Shown in pieces: positions 63,603 through 64,000 of a stretch of DNA of 64,000 nt. The stretch lies in NCBI RefSeq assembly GCF_008710145.1, contig NZ_VYKL01000019.1, positions 1-64,000 on the forward strand, written 5' to 3'. Under the pieces are notes generated by a model, which was given only the letters and a program-made list of their open reading frames with translations, searched no databases and was not told the DNA's origin. This DNA is from Niallia endozanthoxylica. GTDB taxonomy: Bacteria > Bacillota > Bacilli > Bacillales > Cytobacillaceae. Both the position numbers and the translations under genes were made by a program. Every line of letters starts with the position of its first letter. The stretch's first letter is position 1.

Positions 63603-63614
63603 GAACATTTGTTC
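63603..63614. promoter_or_regulatory. LexA (SOS) box upstream of parE
   Basis: GAACATTTGTTC is a perfect match to the core GAAC-N4-GTTC of the Gram-positive LexA/DinR box. It lies 264 bases before parE. parE-parC is reported among LexA-controlled genes in Bacillus subtilis. The rest of 63453-63877 holds no gene. Confidence 0.7.
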
Positions 63615-63877
63615 TTTATGTTATTATTAAATGATACGATTTAGGAGATTTTATGGAATAATTATGTTTTTTTTTACATCAAATGGTATATGTAAAAAGT
63701 AATATTGTAGAATGACTAATAAAATGGAATAATCTTTCTTTGTGATGAAGAGGAGAATCCGAATAAAAAGAGAATACCAATTAGAACAAATGTAGACAAC
63801 AGATCAAAAAACGTATAAAAGGAATCTTAATATAACACGTTAATCGATCTTTGAATTGACATGAAAGGGGAATGTTC

Positions 63878-64000
63878 GTGGCAAGAAATCAAACGGCATT
63901 TGACTATAATGATGATGCCATACAAGTCTTAGAAGGGCTTGAGGCAGTCCGTAAGCGCCCAGGGATGTATATTGGCAGTACGGATTCAAGAGGGCTTCAT
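63878..64000 (+). CDS. parE: DNA topoisomerase IV subunit B, N-terminal start (cut by window edge)
   Basis: GTG at 63878 after AAAGGGGA. The 41 residues seen read [20 protein letters not shown], then [20 protein letters not shown], the GHKL ATPase N-terminus of ParE/GrlB (GyrB lacks this exact start). parC should follow outside the window. It is the ATPase subunit of the decatenase. Confidence 0.95.
   Translation, partial: MARNQTAFDYNDDAIQVLEGLEAVRKRPGMYIGSTDSRGLH

Overview
This window is chromosomal DNA from a low-GC, endospore-forming member of the Bacillaceae. The right-hand third (about 48.9-64 kb) carries spore genes sspP, sspO, sspN and tlp plus acnA/citB, a yneN-like thioredoxin, yneP, yneQ, yneR, plsY, yneT and the start of parE. 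This is the gene order of the Bacillus subtilis yne/citB/parE region. Shine-Dalgarno sites (GGAGG types), TTG/GTG starts and rho-independent terminators also fit this group. The species cannot be named from the sequence alone.

Bases 1-31 kb are an accessory, defence-rich region. It holds a NERD/UvrD-like helicase with a double-HEPN protein (minus strand); a cluster of a frameshifted gene, a PD-(D/E)XK nuclease and an SRA-like/HNH endonuclease; a run of small orphan genes between wrecked ATP-dependent DNA ligase and serine-recombinase remnants; a GIY-YIG-like protein; a tyrosine recombinase; an HExxH metallopeptidase next to a RES-domain protein; an AbiU2-like HEPN protein; and a complete type I restriction system (hsdM-hsdS-hsdR plus a small gene) followed by a convergent YgjP-type metallopeptidase.

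Bases 31-44 kb hold a tRNA-Sec-like gene with anticodon UCA and, about 1.5 kb on, a reverse transcriptase with its own promoter, a roughly 157-nt folded RNA and a terminator directly upstream. This is the best candidate for an undescribed system in the window. Then come a RelE/UvrD/Sel1 fusion protein, a glutamate-synthase-family protein, broken DUF421 and MFS genes, a phage-like DUF771 gene and tRNA-Arg(CCU). The 3' ends of the two tRNA genes face each other across 10.7 kb, which suggests an integration hotspot.

Selenium biology is the second theme. selD (44.2-45.2 kb) contains an in-frame UGA at codon 18, where selenophosphate synthetases carry Cys or Sec. selA follows divergently. A HesB-like gene at 58.6 kb also reads through an in-frame UGA and is a likely selenoprotein hidden from ordinary gene finding. 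selB is not in the window, and the acceptor stem of the tRNA-Sec candidate is imperfect. Just after selA a 419-bp IS200/IS605-type element without transposase sits at the very start of an amidase pseudogene; removing it restores the amidase N-terminus exactly.

All functional statements rest on motif recognition by eye; no database searches were run.
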